A stretch of DNA of 64,000 nucleotides from Bradyrhizobium barranii subsp. apii (GTDB lineage: Bacteria; Pseudomonadota; Alphaproteobacteria; Rhizobiales; Xanthobacteraceae): positions 6,198,501 to 6,262,500 of the forward strand of contig NZ_CP096255.1 of NCBI RefSeq assembly GCF_011516635.5, read 5' to 3'. Shown here one piece after another: positions 44,092 through 52,755 of this stretch (the first letter of the stretch is position 1; each line of letters opens with the position of its first letter). The translations under genes were made by a program, and so were the position numbers. The notes below the pieces were generated by a model that saw nothing but the letters and a program-made list of their open reading frames with translations, did no database searches and was not told where the DNA came from.

Positions 44092-44456
44092 TATTGATCA
44101 TTTTTCGATGCGGAGGGATCGAGCCATTGCGGCTTCTTCCGCTCGACCCAATCCAGGACCCTGGAGCGCGAGGCGCGCAACGCCGGGACGTCTTCGGCGA
44201 GCAGTGCGAGGCCGAGCGGCAGCATCCAGACTCCAAGCACCGGCAGGAAGGAGAGCACGCCGCCAACGATGAGCAGCGCGCCCGAAGGGATCCTCACCCA
44301 GCGGCTGGACGGTTTGAGCAGATAGGCGACAGTGTCGCCCATGCGCGGCGGCAGGCGGCGGACGAGCTTGTCGAGACGCGGGTCGCCACCGGCCATCTGG
44401 CCGGTGGTGACCAGGTTTCCTGTCGTCCGCTCGTCCGATGCTGTGCTCATGCTCAC
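44091..44456 (-). CDS. Small membrane protein in the TerB-TerC operon
   Basis: About 121 residues; starts at GTG 44456 (overlapping the TerB stop, GTGA) or ATG 44450. A hydrophilic N-terminus is followed by two close hydrophobic segments (SGALLIVGGVLSFLPVLG, MLPLGLALLAEDVPALRA) and a WVERKKPQWL tail. This resembles the PGPGW-type two-helix proteins. Function unknown; overlaps on both sides tie it to its neighbours. Confidence 0.78.
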   Translation of the reverse strand: MSMSTASDERTTGNLVTTGQMAGGDPRLDKLVRRLPPRMGDTVAYLLKPSSRWVRIPSGALLIVGGVLSFLPVLGVWMLPLGLALLAEDVPALRASRSRVLDWVERKKPQWLDPSASKNDQ

Positions 44457-44926
44457 TCCTGCGCGGCGACGCGCCGTTCAACGCCTGCGCTGCCCGGCGC
44501 TACCGGCTTTGCGCGCGGCAGCACCAGCGTCAGCAGGCGTAACAGCTTGATCGCCTGCACTTCATGGGGATGCACGTCCTCGTCCGCAGCCGCGACGCGC
44601 TCCGATAGTTCCATCAGATGTGCCGACAGCGGCAGGTCCGAGACCGGACGCAACGTGTCGATCACCACATTGGCAAAGTCGGGCTCCTCGAGCCGTTCCG
44701 CCAGTTCGTCGAATATCGCAAACAGCCGGTCGTCACTCATGTGCGGCGCCAGTCCGCGATCCCTGATGAAGCGGATCACCTCGTCGCGCTCGACCGGCGA
44801 AACGCGCCGGTCGGCGACGGCGACGAGCGCGCCGGCGATCACCAACGCGACCGCGGCCTGCTCGTTCAGCCTGGACGGTTCCGTGATCTCGATTTCGATC
44901 GGATTGGAAGTGGCGGCGTCGGACAT
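44453..44926 (-). CDS. TerB-family (tellurite-resistance-like) protein
   Basis: 157 residues from ATG 44926 (MSDAATSNP), with GGGAG upstream. An all-helical TerB domain spans about 22-140: ALVAVADRRVSPVERDEVIRF, then AAADEDVHPHEVQAIKLLRLL, with the acidic residues thought to bind metal. First gene of a four-gene operon with TerC. Together they suggest a metal- or stress-related membrane complex. Confidence 0.83.
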   Translation of the reverse strand: MSDAATSNPIEIEITEPSRLNEQAAVALVIAGALVAVADRRVSPVERDEVIRFIRDRGLAPHMSDDRLFAIFDELAERLEEPDFANVVIDTLRPVSDLPLSAHLMELSERVAAADEDVHPHEVQAIKLLRLLTLVLPRAKPVAPGSAGVERRVAAQE

Positions 44927-45371
44927 CGTAGCTCCCTTACGTTGCGAAATGACCGCGCGGGGCTGCGATGGGGACGATTGAGTCGGAGAGAACTCGAGAA
45001 GGCCCGACGATCGGCCGATCCATCGCATTCGCGCGGGACAGGTCATCCGACATCGCGAGGTTTTGCCGACATTGTCGGCGTCCTCGCCAGAGGGGCCCGG
45101 ATTCTTGTTCGCTTCAGAGATAAAGATAGGTGGGCCGGAATCAAGGCAACCGGAATGCGACCAGCCGCCGCATCGGGTTCCATGTCGGTGGATTTGGTTA
45201 ACCAGCGATGCACGTGTCCCGGACGCGCTGCTGCGCTCTTCGCGTTGCTACGCCGAGCCGGGACCCAGAAGGCCACGCATTCCGCCGCAATATGGGCCCC
45301 GGCTCAGCAGTGCACCGCCGAAGAGGCGCTGCGCTGCGTCCGGGGCACGAGACCGCCGTTTGACGCGCAAC
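44927..45371. other. Intergenic region with a giant inverted repeat
   Basis: 445 bases without a convincing gene. The left part should hold the promoter of the TerB operon; the right part is the inverted repeat at 45211-45349. Confidence 0.6.
45211..45349. repeat. About 140-bp inverted repeat, family D
   Basis: CACGTGTCCCGGACGCGCTG pairs with the region GCGCTGCGTCCGGGGCACG, and AGCCGGGACCCA pairs with TGGGCCCCGGCT, giving a long stem-loop with tip around 45280. Its left end also contains the GC-rich palindromes typical of Bradyrhizobium intergenic elements. It may end the SnoaL-like gene. Confidence 0.75.
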
Positions 45372-45752
45372 TTACCTCACGACCTCGACAAGATGCGCGC
45401 GCGACGGTGCGGGATCGAACCTCTCGCCGAAATACTGTGTCTCGTGCGCCACCAGTCCTTCGCGGAATTCCATGATGCTGACGACATAGGACGGCACGCC
45501 GTCGTAGGTCAGCACGAACTCGCTCACCCAGAGATCGCCGCCGCCGACGATCCGGCGGACCGTGAAGCGCTTCTTGTTGGGCTGCACGAACCGGCTTTCC
45601 TGAATCGTCCTGCGGCCGCGGATGCGCTCGCCGGACTGCGGATAGTCGAGCACGGCGTCCCCGCGGTAGATGTCGTGCTCGGCCTCGAAATCATTCGCGT
45701 CCGACGCAGCCCAATGGCGCTGAAGGGCCGCCAGTATCGCCTGATCATCCAT
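45372..45752 (-). CDS. SnoaL-like (NTF2 fold) protein
   Basis: 126 residues from ATG 45752 (MDDQAILAALQ) with GGGAGAG upstream; the longer frame is rejected. The pattern LQRHWAASDANDFEAEHDIY followed by beta strands with YVVSIMEFREGLVAHET is the NTF2-like cone fold used by polyketide cyclases and steroid isomerases. No catalytic assignment is possible. Confidence 0.82.
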   Translation of the reverse strand: MDDQAILAALQRHWAASDANDFEAEHDIYRGDAVLDYPQSGERIRGRRTIQESRFVQPNKKRFTVRRIVGGGDLWVSEFVLTYDGVPSYVVSIMEFREGLVAHETQYFGERFDPAPSRAHLVEVVR

Positions 45753-45927
45753 CGCGCTCTCCCGTCTTGCGGTGTCTGCCCCCAGATCGGGACGCAGACA
45801 GCCGGCGACAAGACCGGCTAGCAACGTCTAACAACGACTAACGGGCCAAAATTCCGACATGGATGCAGATTGGCATTGCAGCGACCTGGAATCCGCCAGA
45901 GCCGCGGCCGTCACACCGGGGAACCCC

Positions 45928-47685
45928 ATGGCCCGTCTGCTCTCCCTCAATGTCGGCCTGCCGCGCGACATCGCGTGGCAAGGCAAGACCGTTTATACCG
46001 GCGTCTGGAAGACGCCCGTCAGTGGTCCGCGCAGGGTGCGGCGGCTCAACATCGACGGCGATGGACAGGGCGATACCGCCGGTCATGGCGGCGAGCAGCG
46101 CGCCGTCTACGTCTACCAGCGGGAGTCCTATCAATATTGGCAGGAGCACCTTGGTCGATCGAACCTCGTCCAAGGTCAATTCGGCGAGAATTTTACCGTC
46201 GAGGGCCTGGCCGACAGGGACGTCTGCATCGGAGACCGTTACAGGATCGGCTCTGCCCTGCTCGAGGTGACGCAGCCACGCGTCACCTGCTACCGGCTGG
46301 GGATTCGCATGGAGGAGCCGGACATGGCCGCGCTGCTTGTCAGGCACGGCCGGCCCGGCTTCTATTTTCGTGTGATCGAGGAAGGCGACGTCGAGGCCGG
46401 CGACGAGATCACGCAGATCGCTGATGGCCCCGAACGCATGAGCGTGTCCGAGATCAATGCGCTGCTCTACCTGCCGCCCCACCCGCGCGACGGCCTGGAG
46501 CGCGCGCTGAAAATTCCGGCGCTGAGCGGCGGCTGGCGTCATTCCTTCGAGGCGCTGCTCGAGCAGCAGCGCAAGGATACGACGGCGGGAAACGCCGGGC
46601 TCGGCCCGGCGTCGAGCCCGCCTCCGGCCTGGCGCGGCTTCCGGCCGTTTCGCGTGGCGCGCAAGATCGCCGAAAGCGGCAACGTGACGTCGCTGATCCT
46701 CGAACCCACGGACGGACATCCCGTCGCCGCCGCCCTGCCCGGGCAATTCGTCGTCGTGCGGCTCGGCACCTCCACTGCACCGGCGATGACGCGCAGCTAT
46801 TCGCTGTCGAGCCGTTCCGATGCCGCGTCCTGGCGCATCAGCATCAAGCGCGAAGCCCACGGCGCGGCAAGCCAATATGTCGCCGATGAGGTCAAGATTG
46901 GCGACGCCGTGCAGATCGGCGCGCCGCGCGGAAGTTTCACGCTACGGCAAGATGCGCGGCCCGTCGTCTTGCTGAGCGCCGGCATCGGCGTAACGCCGGT
47001 GCTTGCGATGCTGCACGCGCTCGCCGCGGAAGCATCGACGCGCGAAGTCTGGTGGCTGCACGGCGCCCGCAACGGTCGCGAACATGCGTTCGCCGCCGAG
47101 GTGCGTGGGCTGTTGACTGGGCTGGCCCACCATCACAGCCATGTCTGCTACAGCGCGCCCGATCCGGGCGATCGTCTCGATGTGGATTTCGACTCGATCG
47201 GACGTCTGGACCTCCGGGTGCTTCAAACCCTCGGCGTCCCCTCAGACGGCGATTTCTATCTGTGCGGGCCGGCACCGTTCATGACCGATCTCTCGCGCGG
47301 GCTTGCCGGACTCGGCATCGCAGCGGATCGCGTTCACACCGAGATGTTCGGCGCGGGACCATCCCTGACACCCGGCATAGCGTCCTCCCCGCAGAAGCGG
47401 GCGCACTTGCCGGCCGGCGCAACCGGCCCGGGCCCGATGGTCTCGTTCGCCCGCAGCGGCCTCAATGTCTGCTGGGGACCAGCATATGCCAGCCTGCTTG
47501 AGCTGGCCGAAGCCTGCGACGTTCCCGTGCGCTGGTCGTGCCGGACCGGCGTGTGCCACAACTGCGAGAGCGGGCTCGTGGCCGGATCCGTCAGCTACGC
47601 GCCGGACCCACTTGACGCACCGGCGGACGGCAATGTCCTGATCTGCTGTTCACGGCCCCAGGGCGACGTCGTGATCGATCTGTGA
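45928..47685 (+). CDS. MOSC - flavin reductase - 2Fe-2S ferredoxin fusion
   Basis: 585 residues from ATG 45928 (MARLLSLNVG). Three modules: an N-terminal MOSC (YiiM-like) domain (about 1-215, with GDTAGHGGEQRAVYVY and GQFGENFTVEG), an FNR-type FAD/NAD(P) reductase (about 240-470, with RSYSLSS and GIGVTPVLAML), and a C-terminal plant-type ferredoxin with ligands C538, C543, C546 and C573. The layout suggests an oxidoreductase that delivers electrons to a molybdenum- or N-hydroxyl-reducing reaction; YiiM relatives reduce N-hydroxylated compounds. No separate oxygenase component adjoins it. Confidence 0.9.
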   Translation: MARLLSLNVGLPRDIAWQGKTVYTGVWKTPVSGPRRVRRLNIDGDGQGDTAGHGGEQRAVYVYQRESYQYWQEHLGRSNLVQGQFGENFTVEGLADRDVCIGDRYRIGSALLEVTQPRVTCYRLGIRMEEPDMAALLVRHGRPGFYFRVIEEGDVEAGDEITQIADGPERMSVSEINALLYLPPHPRDGLERALKIPALSGGWRHSFEALLEQQRKDTTAGNAGLGPASSPPPAWRGFRPFRVARKIAESGNVTSLILEPTDGHPVAAALPGQFVVVRLGTSTAPAMTRSYSLSSRSDAASWRISIKREAHGAASQYVADEVKIGDAVQIGAPRGSFTLRQDARPVVLLSAGIGVTPVLAMLHALAAEASTREVWWLHGARNGREHAFAAEVRGLLTGLAHHHSHVCYSAPDPGDRLDVDFDSIGRLDLRVLQTLGVPSDGDFYLCGPAPFMTDLSRGLAGLGIAADRVHTEMFGAGPSLTPGIASSPQKRAHLPAGATGPGPMVSFARSGLNVCWGPAYASLLELAEACDVPVRWSCRTGVCHNCESGLVAGSVSYAPDPLDAPADGNVLICCSRPQGDVVIDL

Positions 47686-47737
47686 GTGTTGGCGCTCACG
47701 CCAGACATGCGAGAGTTCGAAGACATGGGAGAGTCCA

Positions 47738-48334
47738 ATGCGACCTGACATGATGCCGGGAGTAACCTTCCCCGATTACGAGCTCAGCGACCACACCGGC
47801 AAGCACCGAAAGCTCTCCGAGCTGCAGGGTGGCGATCCGATGGTGCTCGTTCTCGGCCGCGGCGGCTTCTGTCCGAAGGACCGCCGCCAGGCCGAAGGCC
47901 TGCTGCAACTCCATCGCGAGATGGAGGTCGGCTACTGCCGGCTGGTCACGATCACCACCGACAACATCACCCAGACCAACGAATATCGCAGCGGCGTCGG
48001 GGCGCACTGGCCTTTCCTGTCGGATTCGCGGCGGATCGTTCAGAAGGACCTCGACATCGCCGAATACACCGATCCCGTCCACAATCCGATGATCCCGCAT
48101 GTCGTCGTGCTGGAGCCCGGCCTGCGCGTTCACAAGATCTATAACGGCTACTGGTTCTTCGGACGCCCGACCGTCGAAGAGCTGCGCCAGGATCTCCGGG
48201 CCGTCAGCATGAATTGCCGTCCGGACTGGGACATCACCGCGCCCGGGCTGAAGGCCTTCTGGGATCAGGGCCACAAGGAGCATTTTTACCCCTACGGCAA
48301 GGCTTACGTCGAAACTCTCGGCGAACGGGATTAG
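47738..48334 (+). CDS. Redoxin/AhpC-type thioredoxin-fold protein
   Basis: 198 residues; GGGAGAG precedes the ATG. The amino part (GVTFPDYELSDHTGKHRKL) is the typical redoxin opening. GRGGFCPKDRRQ replaces the usual peroxiredoxin T-x-x-C active-site motif, so the single cysteine there may still be the peroxidatic one. Later WPFLSDSRRIVQKDL matches the peroxiredoxin core. A peroxidase role is plausible but not proven. It lies 52 bp after the MOSC fusion. Confidence 0.8.
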   Translation: MRPDMMPGVTFPDYELSDHTGKHRKLSELQGGDPMVLVLGRGGFCPKDRRQAEGLLQLHREMEVGYCRLVTITTDNITQTNEYRSGVGAHWPFLSDSRRIVQKDLDIAEYTDPVHNPMIPHVVVLEPGLRVHKIYNGYWFFGRPTVEELRQDLRAVSMNCRPDWDITAPGLKAFWDQGHKEHFYPYGKAYVETLGERD

Positions 48335-48336
48335 AA

Positions 48337-48385
48337 CCACATTCCGGCATCGTCCGTTCGGACGAATGCCGACCCAGGAATGTGG
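48337..48385. repeat. Two-tier palindrome overlapping the MocR start
   Basis: CCACATTCC (48337-48345) pairs with GGAATGTGG (48377-48385); inside, GGCAT/ATGCC and GTCCG/CGGAC pair round a TT loop. The right arm contains the first ATG of the MocR gene. Terminator of the redoxin gene, autoregulatory site, or start-blocking hairpin. Confidence 0.65.
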
Positions 48386-49866
48386 ATGGTCCAGATGAAG
48401 ACGACTCCCGGCGATCGTGCCGGCCGCATGGGTGCGCGCCAGATCTACGAAGCCCTGAGGGATCAAATTCTGACGCGGGTCTACGGCATCGACGGCCTGC
48501 TGCCGTCGTCGCGGACGCTTGCCGGCGAGATGGGCGTGGCGCGCTCGACCGTGACCGTCGCCTATGAACAGCTCGCCGCCGAAGGTTTCATCGAGACACG
48601 CCATGGCGCGCGGCCGCGCGTTGCCCGCGCCGTCGTCGAACGCGGACGCGCGCGCGCCGCATCGCGGCCCTCGGCGCGCAAGCCGCTTCTGTCGGCCTTC
48701 GGCGAGCGGCTGCGGTCGGACCCGCCGCGCTGGACCGAGCCGCCGCGCGGGCTCATCGCCAACTTCCGCTATGGCGAGCTCTCGCCGTCGGATTTCCCGG
48801 TGCTGGCATGGAAGAAGGCCGTGACGGCGGCGATGGTGCGCAAGCCCGAGCGGCTGGCCTATGACGACCCCTGCGGCGCGCTGCGGCTGCGGACCGCGCT
48901 TCAGGGCTATCTGTGGCGATCGCGAAGCGTCCGCTGCGAGGTCGATCAGATCGTTGTCGTGAACGGCTCGCACCAGGGGCTCGACATCTGCGCGCGCCTC
49001 CTGCTCGACGCCGGCGACCGCTTCGTGATGGAGGATCCCGGCTACCAGATTTGGCGCGGCACACGCTCGCGGCGACGGGCGCCGAGACGGTGCCGATCCC
49101 CGTTGACGCGGACGGACTTGAGACAGCGCGGCTCGACGGCATCGAGGCCCGGCTCGCCTATGTGACGCCGTCGCATCAATATCCGCTCGGCGGCGTCATG
49201 CCGATCGGACGCCGGCACCAATTGCTGGCCTGGGCACGCAAGCACGACGCCTACGTGATCGAGGACGATTACGACAGCGAGTATCGCTACGACACCAGGC
49301 CGATCCCGCCGCTGCACGCGCTGGAGGGCAACGACAACGTGATCTATCTCGGCACCGTCTCCAAGACGCTCTCCCCGACCTTGCGGATCGGCTACTTGGT
49401 CGTGCCCGCCGGGCTGCGATCCCCGTTCGCAGCCGCCAAGCAGATCATGGACCGGCACACGCCGCTGATCGAACAGCACGCTCTCGCTTCGATGCTCGAA
49501 AGCGGCGCCTATGACAGCCACGTCAGGCGCGTGCGCCGGCGCAACGCCGAGCGTCAGCAGGCACTGATCGGCGCGTTGCGCCGCCGGTTCGGAGATAGTG
49601 TCCGGATCGAGGGCACGGCGGCCGGCCTGCACGTGGTGGCGTGGCTCGACGATCTGCCGCAGAAGCGCGAAGATGCATTGATCCAGGCGGCTCGCGCGAA
49701 AGGCGTCGGCATCTATCCGGTCTCGGCGTTGCTGGTCGGCCCAAGCCGGACGCCAAGCCGGACGCGGAAGACCGTCGGTCTCGTCATGGGCTATTCGGCG
49801 CTGGAGATCGCGCAGATCGAGAGAGGCTGCAAGCTCCTCGCCCAGGCCGCCGTCGAACTGGACTGA
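48380..49866 (+). pseudogene. MocR-type (GntR HTH + aminotransferase fold) regulator, frameshifted
   Basis: N-terminal GntR HTH (IYEALRDQILTRVYG, RTLAGEMGVARSTVTVAYEQL) and then a class I aminotransferase domain. The frame fails near 49058-49062, where GGC-ACA stands for an expected GGC-CAC; the other frame then continues HTLAATGAETVPIPVDADG through the PLP-lysine motif VSKTLSP to 49866. One lost C in a CC pair explains it. Restored, about 495 residues. Starts at 48386 or 48395 are also possible, since the first ATG lies in a hairpin arm. The target is probably the PaiB-like gene downstream. Confidence 0.82.
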
Positions 49867-49881
49867 TGAAATCATACATAA

Positions 49882-49903
49882 CTGGCCGTTTCGTATAGGC
49901 CAG
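49882..49903. promoter_or_regulatory. Inverted repeat CTGGCC-N10-GGCCAG upstream of the PaiB-like gene
   Basis: 6-bp perfect arms, 22 bp in all, 38 bp before the PaiB-like start and just after the MocR-type gene. A candidate MocR operator. Confidence 0.55.
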
Positions 49904-49940
49904 ATTCCGGCTATCTCCGCATCAAGAACGGAGACACGCC

Positions 49941-50570
49941 ATGTACATCCCGCCCGCCTTCAACGACGACGACATCGAGAACATCCGCGCGACTATCCGC
50001 GGTGCGCGCCTCGCCAGCCTGGTGACGGCCACCGCCGAGGGCCCGGTCGCCACGCCCCTGCCGCTCTTCCTCGACGAGAGCGAAGGCGAGCACGGCGTGC
50101 TCTATGGGCATGTCGCGAAGGCCAACCCGCAATGGAAGCTGCCGCCGATCGGCGATGCGCTCGCCATCTTCAACGGCCCCGACGCCTATGTGACGCCGTC
50201 CTGGTATGCGACCAAGCAGGAGACCGGCAAGGTCGTGCCGACCTGGAATTACGTCGCGGTGCATGCCTACGGCCCGGTCGAATTCTTCCAGGAGCCGGAG
50301 CGCCTGCTCGACGCCGTGACGCGGCTGACGAACAGGCACGAGGGCGCACGCGCCAAGCCGTGGGCCGTCAGTGACGCCCCCGCCGATTTCATCGCCGCGC
50401 AATTGCGCGGGATCGTCGGTGTACGCATTCCCGTCGTGCGGTTCGAGGGCAAGCGCAAGATGAGCCAGAACCGGCCCGAGGCCGATCGGGTCGGCGTCGC
50501 GCAGGGTCTCGCCGCAAGCGAGGACGCGCATGATCGCGAAGCTGCCGCCCTGATCCCGCTTCCGGTCTGA
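49941..50570 (+). CDS. PaiB-like FMN-binding protein
   Basis: 209 residues starting MYIPPAFNDDDIENI, followed by SLVTATAEGPVATPLPLFLDE and a WNYVAVHAYGPVEFF strand: the PaiB / FMN-binding split-barrel family, first described as a negative regulator of sporulation genes in Bacillus. The flavin-binding beta barrel is clear; whether it acts as regulator or oxidoreductase is not. AACGGAG precedes the ATG. Confidence 0.87.
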   Translation: MYIPPAFNDDDIENIRATIRGARLASLVTATAEGPVATPLPLFLDESEGEHGVLYGHVAKANPQWKLPPIGDALAIFNGPDAYVTPSWYATKQETGKVVPTWNYVAVHAYGPVEFFQEPERLLDAVTRLTNRHEGARAKPWAVSDAPADFIAAQLRGIVGVRIPVVRFEGKRKMSQNRPEADRVGVAQGLAASEDAHDREAAALIPLPV

Positions 50571-50581
50571 GAGAGCGGGAT

Positions 50582-50608
50582 TCTCGGTGCTGAGAGGCTT
50601 CACCGAGA
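50582..50608. terminator. Hairpin between convergent genes
   Basis: TCTCGGTG / CACCGAGA, 8-bp stem with 11-base loop, in the 52-bp gap between the PaiB-like gene and the next minus-strand gene. Likely bidirectional. Confidence 0.5.
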
Positions 50609-50622
50609 GTCTCCGTGGACCA

Positions 50623-51108
50623 TCAGCTTGCGCAGGAATGCGCGGTGACGCGCTCGCCCCTGACAACGGCTTCCGCCAGTTTGCGCCCGACGTCACCGAA
50701 ATCCGATAGGGCAAGATAGCCTTGCGCGTAGGCTTCCTGCGTCAGGCGTTCGAAGCGCTTGTCGTCTCCGGTCGACCATTGCTTGGCGATGTAGTCTGCT
50801 CCGGCTTTCCCGAAAATCTTGGGGTAGTGTTCCATATCGTTCTGACGACGATAATAGTAGTAGTCGATATGGGCGGCGAATTGCTTCCGCCCCTCTCCCG
50901 CGCAACGCGATCCATAAGGGCGCTCGAACGCCAGAGCGGTCTCGCGGCGCAAGCCTGCGCGACCGTCCACGAAGATCTCTTCGTTGGAGCCATAACCCGG
51001 ACCATCGACCGGTGCTGCTGGTTGCTGGGCTGTCTTCTGCGGAGCGAATGCCCAGGCGGCGACCTGCCAGATGACAAGCGCCCAGACGATGAACCAGGCG
51101 CGGCTCAT
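50623..51108 (-). CDS. Uncharacterised membrane-anchored protein A
   Basis: 161 residues from ATG 51108 (MSRAWFIVWALVIWQVAAW), which overlaps the stop of the gene before it (ATGA). One N-terminal membrane anchor, then a soluble part presumed periplasmic with HIDYYYYRRQNDMEHYPKIF and ending with two scattered cysteines. No known domain recognised. Confidence 0.75.
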   Translation of the reverse strand: MSRAWFIVWALVIWQVAAWAFAPQKTAQQPAAPVDGPGYGSNEEIFVDGRAGLRRETALAFERPYGSRCAGEGRKQFAAHIDYYYYRRQNDMEHYPKIFGKAGADYIAKQWSTGDDKRFERLTQEAYAQGYLALSDFGDVGRKLAEAVVRGERVTAHSCAS

Positions 51109-51710
51109 TTGAAGCTCGCCGATGCCTGCTGCCGTGGCAGGCATACCGGAGACGGATCAAACAACATACCGGGCCCGGTGAACCAGAGAACGACGTCGCG
51201 GATATCCTCCGGGAAGTCTTCCTTGACGATGCCCTTTTGTTTGAACGCCTCGGCCAGCTGCGCCTTGACGCGAACGTCCAGCGGCGTGGAATACGCGGCG
51301 TTCGCCCGATCGCGCTTCTCTTCACTGCAGAACATGCCCATTCTCGGATTTGGGCAATCGTAGATCTTCACCCAGCCCCGCGCATAGGCCTCCGTAGCCG
51401 CCCTCAGGTTCGCCTTCATGGTGTCGTCGCACGGCGACATCGCGTAAGCGGTGCTTGCCTGCAATGCGTCCATCCGCAGTGCGTCTTGCTTCGGGTCCTT
51501 GTCGCTTTGCAGGGTGTGCTCAGCTTCCCAATCCTTCCGCTGCTTGGCCTTTGAATGCTCATCGCCGAACGAGGAACTGAGCGTGGGCCTCAATTCACCG
51601 ACCAGCGAAACGTGCGACACCGGAAATCCGCGCATCGCCCAGGAGACGCCCACGAACGTGGAGACGAACGCCATGCAGGTGAAAAGAACAAATCGGCTCA
51701 TGATGCGCAC
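51105..51710 (-). CDS. Uncharacterised membrane-anchored protein B
   Basis: 201 residues; ATG at 51710 (MRIMSRFVLF) or 51701. One N-terminal hydrophobic helix, then a largely helical soluble part with several cysteines (SPCDDT, YDCPNPRMGMFCSEE). No family recognised. The 4-bp overlap with protein A argues for a joint function of the two at the membrane. Confidence 0.75.
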   Translation of the reverse strand: MRIMSRFVLFTCMAFVSTFVGVSWAMRGFPVSHVSLVGELRPTLSSSFGDEHSKAKQRKDWEAEHTLQSDKDPKQDALRMDALQASTAYAMSPCDDTMKANLRAATEAYARGWVKIYDCPNPRMGMFCSEEKRDRANAAYSTPLDVRVKAQLAEAFKQKGIVKEDFPEDIRDVVLWFTGPGMLFDPSPVCLPRQQASASFK

Positions 51711-51904
51711 TCAAAATTCGCGCGCAACCTAACCGTGTCGGCGTTAAGAGATGGATTAATGCGCGGGTTCCCGCAATGCAGGGTAAATGAACGTCTAAAA
51801 CACGCTGCAGAAATGATCCGGACTTTGCAGAACACATCGCCGGGGAACCCAACACAGGCGATCTTGTTGGTGAACCTTACGCCACATCCTGACAGGAAGG
51901 CCGC

Positions 51905-52735
51905 ATGTGCCGCTGGATCGCATACCGGGGCGAGACCACCTCGTTCGAGCCTTACGTCACCGAGCCCGAGCATTCGCTGATCGCGCAGAGCATCCGCTCG
52001 CTGCAATCCACCGCGGGCTCGAACGGCGACGGCTTTGGTCTCGGCTGGTATGGCGAGCATCCGGAGCCCGGCCTTTACCGCGAGACACGTCCGGCCTGGT
52101 CGGACGAAAACCTGCGCTACCTCTGCCGCCATCTGCGCTCGCATCTGTTCTTCGCCCATGTGCGCGCCGCCACCGGCACGGCGGTGACGCGGCAGAATTG
52201 TCATCCGTTCGCCTGCGGCCAGTGGATGTTCATGCACAACGGCTTCGTCGGCAGCTGGAATCGCCTGCGGCGCAAGGTCGAGGCGCTGATCCCCGATGCC
52301 TACTACCCCTCGCGGCTGGGCACGACCGATTCGGAAGCCGTGTTCCTCGCCATGATGGGCGCGGGACTCGACAGCGATCCACTTGGCGCAACGCAAACCG
52401 TGCTGCAATCGCTCGTCGGCCTGGTCAACGAGGGCGAGCTTCGTGAGCGCCTGCGTTTCACCAGCGCGATCGCAAACGGCCGGGATCTCTATGCGTTTCG
52501 CGTCGCGGTCAACGATGCCGCCAACACGCTCTATTATCGCGAGGCCAGCGGCGGCCAGGTCGTCGTCGTGTCCGAGCCGTTCGACAAGGAAACGGACTGG
52601 ACGGAAGTGCCGCCGAATCACGCGCTGGTCGCGCGCGCGTCCGAAAACGTGAAAATTGTTCCGTTCGACCTTGCAATTTCCAGTGGGTCAGACGCGGAAC
52701 CGGCCCGTGTCAGGCGGATTATTGCCCGCAGGTAA
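51905..52735 (+). CDS. Class II glutamine amidotransferase (EgtC/YafJ-like)
   Basis: 276 residues. After removal of Met, C2 (MCRWIAYRG) becomes the N-terminal nucleophile. NGDGFGLGWY, the HVRAATGTAV loop and FMHNGFVG are the expected Ntn glutaminase signatures. No synthetase domain is fused, as in EgtC, which removes gamma-glutamyl groups. AGGAAGG precedes the ATG. It is 20 bp upstream of a glutamate-cysteine-ligase-like gene, which suggests a linked gamma-glutamyl reaction. Confidence 0.88.
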   Translation: MCRWIAYRGETTSFEPYVTEPEHSLIAQSIRSLQSTAGSNGDGFGLGWYGEHPEPGLYRETRPAWSDENLRYLCRHLRSHLFFAHVRAATGTAVTRQNCHPFACGQWMFMHNGFVGSWNRLRRKVEALIPDAYYPSRLGTTDSEAVFLAMMGAGLDSDPLGATQTVLQSLVGLVNEGELRERLRFTSAIANGRDLYAFRVAVNDAANTLYYREASGGQVVVVSEPFDKETDWTEVPPNHALVARASENVKIVPFDLAISSGSDAEPARVRRIIARR

Positions 52736-52755
52736 TACCACTGCCGGGTGGCCCT

